A stretch of 64,000 bases of DNA from Alphaproteobacteria bacterium. GTDB taxonomy: Bacteria; Pseudomonadota; Alphaproteobacteria; Sphingomonadales; Sphingomonadaceae. The position numbers were made by a program, and so were the translations under genes. The stretch lies in the NCBI GenBank assembly GCA_019239415.1, contig JAFAZW010000061.1, positions 62,001-126,000 on the forward strand. Reading direction: 5' to 3'. This document shows, one piece after another, positions 25,502 through 35,511 of this stretch; the stretch's first letter is position 1; every line of letters begins with the position of its first letter. The notes below the pieces were generated by a model, which was given only the letters and a program-made list of their open reading frames with translations, did no database searches and was not told the DNA's origin.

Positions 25502-25840
25502 CTATTTGTCCTTCTTCTTCAGCCGCGCCGACTTGATCTCGCCGGTGACGCCGATCGACGCCGCGTCGGCCACGCTCTGGGACACCGTGACGCACTCCTT
25601 GAACATCGGGCGCGCGCACACTTCCCAGACATCGCCGGGCTGGAGCGACAGGCTGCCGGCGTCCCAGCGCAGCTCGAGGTTCGAGTTGGCCTTGCGGACG
25701 TCGTAGCTTTCGCCGGAATAGGCCTTGTCGTGATAGATGGTGAGTTCGTTGGGCAGGGTCCTGACCCCGGCCAGATCCTTGGCGGCGGCGGGCGCAGCGG
25801 CCACGGCCAGCGCGGCCGCGGCGAGAGCGAGCTTCTTCAT
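25502..25840 (-). CDS. Secreted beta/gamma-crystallin-like small protein
   Basis: A 112-residue exported protein. A signal peptide (about 1-20, ending APAAA) is followed by one domain with the pattern LTIYHDKAYSGESYDV, NSNLELRWDAGSLSLQPGD and VWEVCARPMFKEC. The aromatic/Gly pairing (Y-x-G-x-x-Y) and the two cysteines resemble single-domain beta/gamma-crystallin-like or I36-type inhibitor proteins; this is a family-level guess. The start at 25840 is preferred over 25846 because GGGGG then sits at normal spacing. It lies between wecB and glpK on the same strand. Confidence 0.72.
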   Translation of the reverse strand: MKKLALAAAALAVAAAPAAAKDLAGVRTLPNELTIYHDKAYSGESYDVRKANSNLELRWDAGSLSLQPGDVWEVCARPMFKECVTVSQSVADAASIGVTGEIKSARLKKKDK

Positions 25841-25918
25841 CCTCATCCCCCTTTCGACAGGGCCGGCAGCGCCGGCCGAGACCATTTTCTAGCGCCGCCA
25901 TAACCACATAGCAAACGG

Positions 25919-27376
25919 TCAGCGGAGCGCGGCGGCGAGTGCGCTCTTCCAGCCCGCGAGGCGTCGCTCGCGCACCGCCGCGTCCATCGCCGGCGCGAAT
26001 CGTTCGACCGGGCCGCGCATCGCCGCCGCTTCGTGCAAGTCCGCGAAGTGGCCGCGGCCGACCGCCGCCAGCATCGCCGCGCCGAGCGCGGTGGTCTCGA
26101 CATTCGCCGGCCGTTCGACCTCGAGGCCGAGCACGTCGGCCAGATCCTGGGCGAGCCAGTCGTTCGACGCCATGCCGCCATCGATCCTCAGCACCTGCCA
26201 CGCCGCGCCGTCGGCGGCGAAGGCAGTCATGAGATCGTGCGTCTGGTGCGCCATCGCCTCGAGCGCGGCGCGGACGATATGGGCGCGCCCGGTCGAGAGG
26301 CTGAGGCCGGCGATGAGGCCGCGCGCATCGGCCCGCCAGTGGGGGGCGCCGAGGCCGCTATGGGCCGGGACGATGTGGACGCCGCCGCAATCCTCGACGC
26401 TGCGCGCGACGGCGTCGCTCTCGGCGGCGGCGGCGAGGAGGCCGAGCTCGTCGCGCAGCCATTTTACCAGCGCTCCCGCAACGAAAACAGAGCCTTCCAT
26501 CGCATAGCTGCGAACGCCTTCGAGCTGCCAGGCCACCGTCGAGAGCAGGCGGTGGGCGCTCGGACGAGGGGCATCGCCGGTATTGGCCAGGATGAAGGCG
26601 CCGGTGCCGTAGGTCGCCTTGGTGTCGCCCGGGGCAAGGCAGGACTGCCCGATCGCGGCCGCCTGCTGGTCTCCGGCCACGCCCGTGATCGGCACGATGG
26701 GACCGAAATGGTCGGCGCTGGTCGTGCCGATCGGCCCGGCGCAGTCGACGATCTCCGGCAGGATCGCGCCGGGGACGCCCCACAGCGCCAGCAACTCGTC
26801 GTCCCACCGGCCGCGGCCGATGTCCATCAGCGCGGTCCGCGAGGCGTTGGTGGCGTCCGTCACGTGGAGGCCGCCGGTCAGTTGAAAGATGAGCCAGGAT
26901 TCAACTGTGCCGACGCACAGATCGGCGCCCGCGTCGCGCAGCTGCGGCCAATGATCGAGCGCCCAGGCGATCTTCGAGGCGCTGAAATAGGGATCGAGGA
27001 CGAGGCCGGTGCGGGCCTGGACCAGGCTTTCCGCGCCCTGCTCCGCCAACTTCGCGCACATCGCGGCGGTGCGGCGATCCTGCCAGACGATCGCCGGCGC
27101 GAGCGCCCGGTGCGTGCGACGGTGCCAGAAGACGATGGTCTCGCGCTGGTTGGTGATCCCAAGAGCCGCGACGCGCGGCACCTTCGCCAACATCGCCCCG
27201 GCGCAGGCGAGGCTCTCCCGCCAGATCTCCTCGGCATCGTGCTCCACCCAGCCGGGCCGCGGATAATGCTGGCTGAGCGGCCGCTGCGCGACGCCGTGAC
27301 AGGCCCCGTCGAGGCCGAACAGCATCGCCCGGGTGCTCGTCGTGCCCGCGTCGATGACCAGGATCGGGTCGTCCAT
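25919..27376 (-). CDS. glpK: Glycerol kinase
   Basis: A 485-residue FGGY-family kinase making glycerol 3-phosphate from glycerol and ATP. The N-terminal phosphate loop is VIDAGTTSTRAMLF, and glycerol-contact regions are RPLSQHYPRPGWVEHDAEEIW and NQRETIVFW. The ATP-domain motifs are ATYGTGAFILANTG and LRIDGGMASNDWLAQDLAD. The length is slightly under the usual 495-500. ATG 27376 is chosen because GAGAGGGA precedes it. It is divergent from glpD across a 64-nt gap (27377-27440). No glpF transporter or glpR repressor is in view. Confidence 0.95.
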   Translation of the reverse strand: MDDPILVIDAGTTSTRAMLFGLDGACHGVAQRPLSQHYPRPGWVEHDAEEIWRESLACAGAMLAKVPRVAALGITNQRETIVFWHRRTHRALAPAIVWQDRRTAAMCAKLAEQGAESLVQARTGLVLDPYFSASKIAWALDHWPQLRDAGADLCVGTVESWLIFQLTGGLHVTDATNASRTALMDIGRGRWDDELLALWGVPGAILPEIVDCAGPIGTTSADHFGPIVPITGVAGDQQAAAIGQSCLAPGDTKATYGTGAFILANTGDAPRPSAHRLLSTVAWQLEGVRSYAMEGSVFVAGALVKWLRDELGLLAAAAESDAVARSVEDCGGVHIVPAHSGLGAPHWRADARGLIAGLSLSTGRAHIVRAALEAMAHQTHDLMTAFAADGAAWQVLRIDGGMASNDWLAQDLADVLGLEVERPANVETTALGAAMLAAVGRGHFADLHEAAAMRGPVERFAPAMDAAVRERRLAGWKSALAAALR

Positions 27377-27440
27377 TCCCTCTCGTGACACGGCCACGTC
27401 CCGGATTCCAGCTTTCGCGCTTATGCCCTAGGAAGGGCCG

Positions 27441-28886
27441 GTGGACAGCTTCGACCTCCTCGTCGTCGGCGGCGGCATCAACGGCTGCGCGATCGCCCGC
27501 GACGCTTCGATCCGCGGCGCCAGGGTGCTGCTGGTCGAGAAGGACGACCTCGCGGCCCATACCAGCTCCGCCTCGTCGAAGCTGATCCACGGCGGCCTGC
27601 GCTATCTGGAGCTGGGCCAGCTGCGGCTGGTGCGCGAATCGCTCGCCGAGCGCGAGATCCTGCTCAAGACGGCCCCCCACATCGTCCGCCCCCTTCGCTT
27701 CGTCCTCCCCCACTGCCCCGGCATGCGGCCGCACTGGATGATCCGACTCGGCCTGCTCCTCTACGACGCGCTGGCATTCCGCGGCAGCCTGCCGCGCTCG
27801 CGCCGCGTCGGCCGGCGCGAACCCATGCTCCAGGCCCCGCTCACGGAGCGCCGCCGGCTTCTTTCCTACTGGGACGCGTGGGTCGACGATTCGCGCCTGA
27901 CGGTGCTCAACGCCGTCGCCGCCGCCGAGCATGGGGCGGAGATCGCCACACGCACCGAGTTGCTCGCCGCGCGTCGCGACGGGGGAAGGTGGACCGCGGA
28001 CCTCTCCGGCGACCGCCGCGTCTCCGCCGGGGCGATCGTCAACGCCGGCGGGCCCTGGGTCACCGACGTGCTGGCCAGGCTCGGCGAGCCGACGCGCAGC
28101 GGCGTCAGGCTCGTCAAGGGCAGCCACATCGTCGTGCCGCGCCTCTGGGAAGGCGACCAGGCCTACATCCTCCAGCAGGCCGACCGGCGGGTCGTATTCG
28201 CTCTCCCCTTCCAGGAGGATCTGACCCTCATCGGCACGACGGACATCGAAGTCGCGAGGCCCGAGGATGCGGCGATCGCCGGCGACGAGGTTCGCTACCT
28301 GTGCGAAGCGGCGGACCGCTATTTCACCAGGCAGGTGGTGCCGGCCGACGTCCTCTGGTCCTATTCCGGCGTCCGCGCCCTCCACGACGACGGGCACCGG
28401 TCGGCAAGGACGGTCACGCGCGACTACGCCCTGGAGCTGAGCGACTCGCCCGGCGCGAAGCTCCTCTCGGTCTTCGGCGGCAAGATCACCACCGCCCGGG
28501 CGCTCGCCCAGCACGCGCTCGATCGGCTCGGGGTCGACGGCCGACGGTCCACCGGCTGGATGATGCTGCCCGGCGGAGACCTCTACCCGGCCTTCGTCGA
28601 CTGGCTGCGCGGTCTCACCGCCTGGATGCCGCTATTGATGGTCGAGCGTATGTCGAAGGCTTACGGCACCCGGCTCAAGGAGCTGCTTGGCGAGGCATCC
28701 GGACTCGACGCGCTGGGTCGTCATTTCGGCGGCGGGCTGTACGAGGCCGAAGTGCGCTGGCTGGTCGACCGCGAGTTCGCCCAGACCGCGGAGGACGTCC
28801 TCTGGCGGCGCACCAAGCTGGGCCTCCGCTTCACACCGCCGCAAGTGGCTGCGCTCGAGCGATTCCTCGCCTCAGGCCAGCGGTGA
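27441..28886 (+). CDS. glpD: Aerobic glycerol-3-phosphate dehydrogenase
   Basis: A 481-residue FAD enzyme of the inner membrane that oxidises glycerol 3-phosphate to dihydroxyacetone phosphate and feeds electrons to quinone. The dinucleotide-binding loop is VVGGGINGCAIARDASIRG. It is followed by SSASSKLIHGGLRYLE (flavin and substrate contact), VNAGGPWVTDVL and FALPFQEDLTLIGTTD. The C-terminal domain ends TKLGLRFTPPQVAALERFL. The start is GTG with AGGAAGG upstream. It pairs with divergent glpK. Its last 15 nt overlap the end of the convergent cckA. Confidence 0.95.
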   Translation: MDSFDLLVVGGGINGCAIARDASIRGARVLLVEKDDLAAHTSSASSKLIHGGLRYLELGQLRLVRESLAEREILLKTAPHIVRPLRFVLPHCPGMRPHWMIRLGLLLYDALAFRGSLPRSRRVGRREPMLQAPLTERRRLLSYWDAWVDDSRLTVLNAVAAAEHGAEIATRTELLAARRDGGRWTADLSGDRRVSAGAIVNAGGPWVTDVLARLGEPTRSGVRLVKGSHIVVPRLWEGDQAYILQQADRRVVFALPFQEDLTLIGTTDIEVARPEDAAIAGDEVRYLCEAADRYFTRQVVPADVLWSYSGVRALHDDGHRSARTVTRDYALELSDSPGAKLLSVFGGKITTARALAQHALDRLGVDGRRSTGWMMLPGGDLYPAFVDWLRGLTAWMPLLMVERMSKAYGTRLKELLGEASGLDALGRHFGGGLYEAEVRWLVDREFAQTAEDVLWRRTKLGLRFTPPQVAALERFLASGQR

Positions 28887-31199
28887 TCCAGCGAGCGCCA
28901 GCGCGTCACGGGCAGCCTCGGCGAGCTTCTGGACGCTGAACGGCTTGGCGAGGAAAGCGACGCGATCGAGGTCGATCGACTGCCTGAGCTGCTCCTCGGC
29001 ATAGCCGGAGATGAACAGGATCGGCAGGTCGGGATGGGTCTTGCGGGCCTCGCGCGCCGTGGTCGGGCCGTCCATCGTCGGCATAACGACGTCGGAGATC
29101 ATCAGGTCGATGCCGGTCTCCCGCGCCAGGATTTCCAGCGCCGCCTCGCCGTTTTCGGCGGTGAGGACGGTATAGCCGTTGCGGGCGAGCGCTCGCTCGG
29201 CGACGGCCCGGACCGTCGCCTCGTCCTCCACCAGCAGGATGGTCCCCGAGCCCCACAGCTCGCCCGCGGCCTGCTTGCGCCGCGGCGCCCTGGCCGTCGT
29301 TTCGGCGCGGTGGACCGGGAAATAGAGGGTGAAGCTGGTGCCCTTGCCGGGCTGGCTGTCGGCGAAGATGAAGCCGCCCGATTGCTTGACGATGCCGTAG
29401 ACGGTGGAGAGGCCGAGGCCGGTGCCCTTCCCCACCTCCTTGGTGGTGAAGAAGGGCTCGAAGATCTTGGGCAGCAGGTGCGGCGCGATGCCGGTGCCGG
29501 TGTCGGAGACGCGGAGCGCCGTGTAATCGGCGATCGGCAGGATTTCGCTGCCCATCCGCCGCACCTCGTCGGACGGCATCGCGAAAGTCTGCAGGGTGAG
29601 CGTGCCGCTGCCGTTCGGGTCCTTGGCGAGGATGGCATCACGCGCGTTCACCGCGAGGTTGACGATCACCTGCTCGAGCTGGCCCGGATCGGCGCGTACC
29701 GCGCCGAGGCTGCGGCCGTGCTTGACCTGCAACGCGACATGTTCGCCGAGCAGCCGCTTCAGCAACGTCGACACTTCGGCGATGATGTCCGGCAGCTGGA
29801 GCACCTGCGGGCGCAGCGTCTGCTGGCGTGAGAAGGCGAGCAGCTGGCGGGTCAGGCTGGCCGCGCGATTGGAGTTCGAGCGGATCTGCTGGATGTCGTC
29901 ATAATCGCTGTCGCCGGGCGCGTGGCGCATCAGCATCAGGTCGCAATGGCCGATGATGGCGGTGAGGATGTTGTTGAAATCGTGCGCGACGCCGCCCGCG
30001 AGCTGCCCCACCGCCTGCATCTTCGTCGCCTGCGCCACCTGGCGCTTCAGGCGGTCCTCCTCGCTATTGTCCTTGAGCGAGAGCAGCACGGCCGCCTCGC
30101 CGAGCCCGCGCGCGCCCGCGACGGTGAGAGCCACCGGCTCCTCCGGCCGCGCCTTCAGGCGGACGGCGATGTCGCCCGACATGGTGGGTCCGCGGGCGAA
30201 GCGCCGCACCTGGTCGGCGACGGCCGCCTTGTCCTCGTCGACGACGAGGTCGCTCGGCCAGGCCGGCGCGGCGCTGCGCGACAGCCCCGCCGCGCGGCGG
30301 AAGGCGGCGTTCAGGTAGAGGAACCGCCCGTCCCGGTCGACCAGCGCCAGGCCGACGGGCAGGATCTCGACCAGCGCGTTGAGGCTGGCGCCGCCCTCCC
30401 GGCCGACGGCGCCCAGCTCGTCGAGGAGGAAGAAGAGGATCGGCCCCTCCCCCTCGGCCGCGCCGAACGGCACCTGCACGAGCCGCAGGCCGGCTGCGTC
30501 CTTGCCCTCGCGCGCGAAGTGGACGCGGCCCTCCGCGTCGAGCGCCAGCAGGTCGACGAGCGGCGTTCCTGCCTGGGCGGCGGTGTCGGGAAAGGCTCGT
30601 GCCAGGAAGGCGCGGTTGCCGGCGAGGAAAGCGCCGGCGGCGTCGACCAGGGCCGTCATGAGCCCCGCGCCGGCAAAGACGTCGGCGAGCGCCCCCTCGA
30701 CCAGCGCGATCGCCTCCGCGGCGGGGTCGGCGTCGCGTTGCCGCGAAAAGCGCCAGACGAGGCGATCGGCGCCCGCGCCCGCGCGACGCAGGTCGAGCTG
30801 CATGCCGTTTCGCGCGGCGGTCGCCGCGCCGTCGCGACGGGCGGCCGCGACGGCGTCGCCGAATGCGTCGCCGACCAGGGCGGCGCCGGCTTCGTTGGCG
30901 GCCAGCAGGCGGCCCCGAAGATCGGTGACGGCCGCAGGTTCCGCCGAAACGTCCAGCGCCGCGCGCAGCAACGCGAGGTCGGCCATGGGCAGGGCGGCGT
31001 CGCCGGCGGGAGCCCGGCCGCCACGTCCGCTCAAGGCAAGGGGAACGCCGAGCGCGAGGGCTCCGGCGAAGAAGGCGGCGGCCACGAGCGGGCTCGGCAG
31101 CGCGATGAACAGCAGAGCCGCCGAAGCGGCCGCGGCGGCCGCTACGAGGAGGAGGACGAGGCCGCCGCCCGCCGCCCGCGCCGGTGCCGCGCTCGCCAT
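28872..31199 (-). CDS. cckA: Cell-cycle hybrid histidine kinase CckA
   Basis: A 775-residue hybrid kinase that in alphaproteobacteria phosphorylates ChpT and thereby CtrA and CpdR, controlling division and, in sphingomonads, motility and related traits. Two membrane segments (about 12-58) are followed by weak PAS-like regions, one with GLALVDRDGRFLYLNAAF. The HisKA box is [16 protein letters not shown] with His406. The HATPase has NARDAIL, DTGTGIAP and GTGLGLSTVYG. The receiver is LLVEDEATVRAVAERAL with Asp703 in ISDVVMPTMDG, and the end is FLAKPFSVQKL. It is last in the run dapA-smpB-DUF2062-cckA. Confidence 0.92.
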   Translation of the reverse strand: MASAAPARAAGGGLVLLLVAAAAAASAALLFIALPSPLVAAAFFAGALALGVPLALSGRGGRAPAGDAALPMADLALLRAALDVSAEPAAVTDLRGRLLAANEAGAALVGDAFGDAVAAARRDGAATAARNGMQLDLRRAGAGADRLVWRFSRQRDADPAAEAIALVEGALADVFAGAGLMTALVDAAGAFLAGNRAFLARAFPDTAAQAGTPLVDLLALDAEGRVHFAREGKDAAGLRLVQVPFGAAEGEGPILFFLLDELGAVGREGGASLNALVEILPVGLALVDRDGRFLYLNAAFRRAAGLSRSAAPAWPSDLVVDEDKAAVADQVRRFARGPTMSGDIAVRLKARPEEPVALTVAGARGLGEAAVLLSLKDNSEEDRLKRQVAQATKMQAVGQLAGGVAHDFNNILTAIIGHCDLMLMRHAPGDSDYDDIQQIRSNSNRAASLTRQLLAFSRQQTLRPQVLQLPDIIAEVSTLLKRLLGEHVALQVKHGRSLGAVRADPGQLEQVIVNLAVNARDAILAKDPNGSGTLTLQTFAMPSDEVRRMGSEILPIADYTALRVSDTGTGIAPHLLPKIFEPFFTTKEVGKGTGLGLSTVYGIVKQSGGFIFADSQPGKGTSFTLYFPVHRAETTARAPRRKQAAGELWGSGTILLVEDEATVRAVAERALARNGYTVLTAENGEAALEILARETGIDLMISDVVMPTMDGPTTAREARKTHPDLPILFISGYAEEQLRQSIDLDRVAFLAKPFSVQKLAEAARDALALAGSPLA

Positions 31200-31339
31200 C
31201 CTACCGGCTGCACGCGCGCCGCCGCGGCGCGAGAGAGTGGCCGGCGACAGCGGGGAGGAGCGGCTTGCGCATGGACGGGTCTCCGCGGGTACCGAGGCGG
31301 CCGGTCGATAGCAGGGCGGGGAGGCGTTTCAAATCGCCC

Positions 31340-31906
31340 TCAGGCCGGCCGCAGCCGGTGGCGGCGGCGCCAGCGCGCGCGGACCCGCATCCGCCAGCCG
31401 ATCGCCGCGACGAGATAGCCGAGCGCGGCCGCCGAGGCGGACAAGGTCAGGATGCCGAGCGCGATGGGCCCGGAGGCGTGGTGCGCCCAGAAGAGGAGCT
31501 TGCCGAGCTCGCCCCCGGCCTGCGCCGCCGCCTGGGGGTCGATGACGCCCGCATCGTGGCGCAGCTCCCAGCGGCCGATCCGGTAGGCCGCATAATACAT
31601 GGGGGGGATGGTGAGCGGGTTCACCACCAGGGTGGAGGCGGCCGCGATCATGACGTTGGCGCGGACCGGAATGGCGAGCACGGCCGCGAGCGGGATGTGC
31701 ATGAACGGCATGATCACGCCGACTCCCAGGCCGAGCGAGACGGCGCGCGGCACCGAGCGATGGTTCATATGCCACAGGCTCGGGTGCCGCAGGCGGCGCG
31801 CGAAGGGCCGCAGCAGGCGGTAGGAATCGACGGTTTCGCGGGTCGGCAGGTGGCGCTTCAGCCAACCCGGCTTCTTCGTCCCCTCCCCGGTCCCCGCGTC
31901 AGCCAT
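31340..31906 (-). CDS. DUF2062 domain membrane protein
   Basis: A 188-residue protein of the DUF2062 family with about three transmembrane segments. A basic N-terminal part ([20 protein letters not shown]) is followed by [45 protein letters not shown] and a C-terminal helix with [20 protein letters not shown]. The ending is Arg-rich and faces the cytoplasm (inference). The family's function is not established. Its ATG overlaps the end of smpB by 8 nt (ATGGCTGA), so the two are co-translated. cckA follows after 140 nt (31200-31339), in which I see no gene. Confidence 0.85.
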   Translation of the reverse strand: MADAGTGEGTKKPGWLKRHLPTRETVDSYRLLRPFARRLRHPSLWHMNHRSVPRAVSLGLGVGVIMPFMHIPLAAVLAIPVRANVMIAAASTLVVNPLTIPPMYYAAYRIGRWELRHDAGVIDPQAAAQAGGELGKLLFWAHHASGPIALGILTLSASAAALGYLVAAIGWRMRVRARWRRRHRLRPA

Positions 31907-32381
31907 GCTGGCGCAGCAGGCGGCCCTGCTCCCTCTTCCAGTCCTTCTCCTGAATATATTCGCGCTTGTCGTGCGCCTTGCGGCCCTTGGCGATGGCGAG
32001 CTCGACCTTGGCGCGGCCGCGGCCGTTGAAATAGATGGAGAGCGGCACCAGCGTCATGCCCTGCCGCGCCACCGCGCCGAACATCTTGTTGATCTCGCGC
32101 GCCGTCAGCAGCAGCTTGCGGGCGCGCTTGGGCTCGTGGTTGAAACGGTTGCCGTGGCTGAATTCGGGAATGTTGGCGTTGACCAGCCACACCTCCCCGT
32201 CCTTCACCTCGGCATAGCTCTCGGCGATCGACCCTTCGCCGAAGCGGAGCGACTTCACCTCGGTTCCCGTCAGCGCGATTCCCGCCTCGTATTTGTCCTC
32301 GATCGCATAATCGTAGCGCGCGCGCCGGTTCTCGGCGACGATCTTCTTCTTCTCGAACGGGGTCGGACGCGGGCGGGCCAT
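31899..32381 (-). CDS. smpB: SsrA-binding protein SmpB
   Basis: A 160-residue RNA-binding protein that brings tmRNA to stalled ribosomes for trans-translation. Conserved blocks are [57 protein letters not shown] and [19 protein letters not shown]. The C-terminal tail [20 protein letters not shown] enters the mRNA channel in this family. A start 8 codons upstream exists, but [13 protein letters not shown] is the expected N-terminus. It overlaps the DUF2062 gene by 8 nt and lies 72 nt after dapA. It acts with ribonuclease R, which is also in this window. Confidence 0.96.
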   Translation of the reverse strand: MARPRPTPFEKKKIVAENRRARYDYAIEDKYEAGIALTGTEVKSLRFGEGSIAESYAEVKDGEVWLVNANIPEFSHGNRFNHEPKRARKLLLTAREINKMFGAVARQGMTLVPLSIYFNGRGRAKVELAIAKGRKAHDKREYIQEKDWKREQGRLLRQHG

Positions 32382-32453
32382 GGGGAGGACATAGGGGGGC
32401 AGCACGGACAGGGAAAGGCGGAGGCAGCCCGCCGAGCGATTTAGGCACGCCGG

Positions 32454-33329
32454 CTAGGCCAGGCCGGCATGCTCCAGCGCCGCATCGACGGCGCGGCGGC
32501 TTGCCTCCGAGGGCGGCGTCATCGGCCGCCGAAGGGTCGCCGGAAAATCCGGGCGGAGCCTGTTGACCGCATATTTCACGGGCCCTGGGGACGCATCGCT
32601 GAACAATGCGGCGTGAAGCGGGTAAAGCTTGTCCTGCAGTCTCAGCGCCTCGCTCCAATTCCCTGACAGGCAGGCATTTTCGAACTCGGCGCACAAACGC
32701 GGCGCGACATTGGCGGTGACCGAGACGCAGCCCTTTCCCCCCATTGCGATGAAGCCCAGCGCCATGTCGTCATTGCCGGACAGTTGGATGAAATCCTCGC
32801 CGCAGGCGAGGCGCTGGGCGGTGACGCGGGCGAGATTGCCGGTCGCGTCCTTGACCGCCACCACGTTGGGCAGCCGCGCGAGGCGCGCCATCGTCTCGAC
32901 GGCAATATCGGTCACCGTGCGAGCCGGCACGTTGTAGAGGACGATCGGAATGTCGACGGCCTCGGCGACGGCGGCGAGGTGCGCGTAGATCCCCTCCTGA
33001 TTGGGCCGGTTGTAATAAGGCGGCACGTGGAGCGCGGCGTCGGCGCCGCAATCCCTCGCCGCCTTCGTGAGGGCGATCGCATGCGCGGTGTCGTTCGAGC
33101 CGCAGCCGGCGATCACCGGCAGCCTCCCCGCCGCCGCCTCGACGCAGATCGCGATGACGCGGCGATGCTCCTCCGGGCGCAGCGTCGCCGATTCGCCGGT
33201 CGTGCCGGCGGGAACAAGGCCATGACTTCCCTCGGCAATCTGCCATTCGACGAAGGCGCGGAAAGCCGCTTCGTCCAACGCTTCGTCGCGAAAAGGAGTC
33301 ACCAGAGCCGGGATCGACCCGCCGAACAT
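32454..33329 (-). CDS. dapA: 4-hydroxy-tetrahydrodipicolinate synthase
   Basis: A 291-residue TIM-barrel aldolase that condenses pyruvate with aspartate semialdehyde, the first committed step of lysine and meso-diaminopimelate synthesis. It shows GSIPALVTPF, VPAGTTGESATL, VPPYYNRPNQEGIYAHL, IVLYNVPART with the conserved Tyr, and VAVKDATGNLARV with the Schiff-base Lys. AAGGAG directly precedes ATG 33329, which rejects the longer upstream frame. It is divergent from the lytic transglycosylase gene across 100 nt and begins the run leading to cckA. Confidence 0.95.
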   Translation of the reverse strand: MFGGSIPALVTPFRDEALDEAAFRAFVEWQIAEGSHGLVPAGTTGESATLRPEEHRRVIAICVEAAAGRLPVIAGCGSNDTAHAIALTKAARDCGADAALHVPPYYNRPNQEGIYAHLAAVAEAVDIPIVLYNVPARTVTDIAVETMARLARLPNVVAVKDATGNLARVTAQRLACGEDFIQLSGNDDMALGFIAMGGKGCVSVTANVAPRLCAEFENACLSGNWSEALRLQDKLYPLHAALFSDASPGPVKYAVNRLRPDFPATLRRPMTPPSEASRRAVDAALEHAGLA

Positions 33330-33429
33330 TCTTTCTCTCCTTTTTCTGGAGCGGCGTTGTGCAATGATCGTTCGAGAACCGCGTCGCCGTTCAGAGCCTG
33401 ATAAGGAGGGGTCCGCCATTCTGTCCAGC

Positions 33430-35511
33430 ATGCACAGAAAGCTGCTCATCGCCGGACTGGCGGGCATTTCCGCGGCGTCGCTCGCGGCGGTGACGGTCAA
33501 GGTGCGGCCGCTCAAGGTCGCCGCCGTTCTCCCCGCGGCCATGCAGGCGGTCGGCGCGGCGACCGGCGGCCCTCTCCTGCCGGTAGCCCCCGCCGCGCCG
33601 GCCTACGGCGTCTCCCCGGGCGTCGCGGCGGCGCTCGCCCAGTGGAACGCCCTGCGGCAGAGCGACTCCAATTCCTTCTCGGCCTACGCATCCTTCCTGC
33701 TCAGCCACCAGGGCTGGCCCGGCGAGTCGGCGCTGCGCAAGGCGGCGGAGAAGGCGATAAACCCCGATGGCGACAGCGCGGCGCAGGTGCTCGGCTTCTT
33801 CCGCGTCTTCCCGCCGACGACGACCGTCGGGCAGGCGCGCTACGCCTTCGCGCTCTACGCGACCGGCCAGCAGGACAAGGCGCGGGAGGCGGCGCGGACC
33901 GCCTGGACGGGCGGCGTGCTGCCGCAAGGCGACGAAAGCAGGATCCTCACCCTGTTCGGCGGGAGCCTGACGAGCGCCGACCACGATGCCCGGCTCGATG
34001 CCCTGCTTTCGAACGGCGACCGCCAGGCGGCGCAGCGGATGCTTCCCCTGGCCTCGGCGGCCAATCGACCGCTGTTCGACGCGCGTCTCGGCCTGCAGGC
34101 CAATGCCGCCGATGCCGGCGCCCGGCTGTCGGCGCTTCCCGGCGATGCGAACGCCAATGCCGGCCTGCTGCGCGACAAGGCCGAATGGCTGCGCGACGCC
34201 CGCCAGGCGAGCGCCGCCCGCGCGCTGCTCGCCAACCGGCCGCCGCTCGCCGTCCGGCCCGCGGTGCCCGAGAAATGGTTCGAGACGATGCTGACGCTCG
34301 CCAGGGACGCGGCGGCCGACCGGCAATGGTCGCTGGCCTACGACATCGCATCGAAGATCGACGACGCCTACCCGGCCGGCACCGACGTCAGCGAGCGCCC
34401 CTATGGCGAGCGAGACGATTATACCAGCCTCGCCTGGCTCGGCGGCTTCGTCGCGCTCAACAAGCTCGGCCGTCCCGCCGAGGCGACGCGCCTGTTCCTG
34501 CGCTACGCCGGCGGCGCGCGTTCGCAGCAAACGCGGGCGAAGGGCTATTATTGGGCGGGACGCGCGGCCGCGGCGGCGGGCGATGCGTCTGCCGCCGAAG
34601 GCTATTTCCGGGAAGCGGCCGCCTCACCGGACCAATATTACGGCCAGCTCGCCATCGAGAAGCTCGGCCGGCCGATCCCGCCGCCGGAGCCAGCGGCGGT
34701 GTCGGTCGACCCCGGCGCCCGCGCCCAGTTCCAGGCCCGCAGCCTCGTCCAGGCGGCGAAGGCGCTGGGGCAGATGGGCCGCTATGCCGACCAGACCTTG
34801 TTCGTCCGCGCCATCGCCCAGAGCGCCGCGACCGACGGCGAACGCGTGCTCGCCGCCGATCTCGCGCGGTCGCTCGGCCGTCTCGACCTCGGCGTCTGGG
34901 TCGCCCGCGAGGCGCGCACCAAGGGCGCGACCTTCTATGCGCGGCCCGGCTTCCCGGACGTACCGCTCGAGCCCGGCTGGTCGCGCTACTGGTCGCTCGC
35001 GCAGGCGATCACGCGGCAGGAGAGCTCGTTCGACCGCCAGGCGGTGAGCCATGCCGGCGCGCTCGGCATGATGCAGCTGATGCCGGGCACCGCGAACGAG
35101 ACGGCGCGCAAGATGGGCCTCCCTTATTCGCGCGGCCGTCTCACCTCCGACCCGAGCTACAACATGACGCTTGGCACCGGCTATTTCTCGACGATCCTCG
35201 ATCAATGGGGCGGCAACGTGCCGCTGGCGGTAGCGAGCTACAATGCGGGCGCGGGCAACGTGCGCAAATGGGTCGCGCAGAACGGGGACCCGCGGCTGCC
35301 CGGCACCGACATGGTCCGCTGGATCGAGGAGATTCCGTTCCAGGAGACCCGCAACTATGTCCAGCGCGTGCTCGAGAACGCCGTCGTCTACGATACGTTC
35401 GCGCCCCAGGGCGGCGGGACGAGCGGCCGCCTCTCCTTCTACCTGAACCGCTCGTTCGGATCGGCGCCCGTGCCGACCTATTCCTCCGCGGCGCCCGCCC
35501 CGGCGCCGTGA
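33430..35511 (+). CDS. slt: Soluble lytic murein transglycosylase
   Basis: A 693-residue periplasmic enzyme that cleaves peptidoglycan with formation of 1,6-anhydro-MurNAc. An N-terminal hydrophobic export segment (about 1-20) is followed by a long alpha-superhelical region (about 50-500) rich in Ala/Leu repeats. The C-terminal SLT domain has AITRQESSFDRQAVSHAGAL with catalytic Glu531, then GMMQLMPGTA, YNMTLGTGYF and VASYNAGAGNV. The last 30 residues are Ala/Pro-rich. ATG 33430 is preferred to an upstream ATG because it starts the export signal. Its TGA overlaps the GTG of greB (GTGA). Confidence 0.92.
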   Translation: MHRKLLIAGLAGISAASLAAVTVKVRPLKVAAVLPAAMQAVGAATGGPLLPVAPAAPAYGVSPGVAAALAQWNALRQSDSNSFSAYASFLLSHQGWPGESALRKAAEKAINPDGDSAAQVLGFFRVFPPTTTVGQARYAFALYATGQQDKAREAARTAWTGGVLPQGDESRILTLFGGSLTSADHDARLDALLSNGDRQAAQRMLPLASAANRPLFDARLGLQANAADAGARLSALPGDANANAGLLRDKAEWLRDARQASAARALLANRPPLAVRPAVPEKWFETMLTLARDAAADRQWSLAYDIASKIDDAYPAGTDVSERPYGERDDYTSLAWLGGFVALNKLGRPAEATRLFLRYAGGARSQQTRAKGYYWAGRAAAAAGDASAAEGYFREAAASPDQYYGQLAIEKLGRPIPPPEPAAVSVDPGARAQFQARSLVQAAKALGQMGRYADQTLFVRAIAQSAATDGERVLAADLARSLGRLDLGVWVAREARTKGATFYARPGFPDVPLEPGWSRYWSLAQAITRQESSFDRQAVSHAGALGMMQLMPGTANETARKMGLPYSRGRLTSDPSYNMTLGTGYFSTILDQWGGNVPLAVASYNAGAGNVRKWVAQNGDPRLPGTDMVRWIEEIPFQETRNYVQRVLENAVVYDTFAPQGGGTSGRLSFYLNRSFGSAPVPTYSSAAPAPAP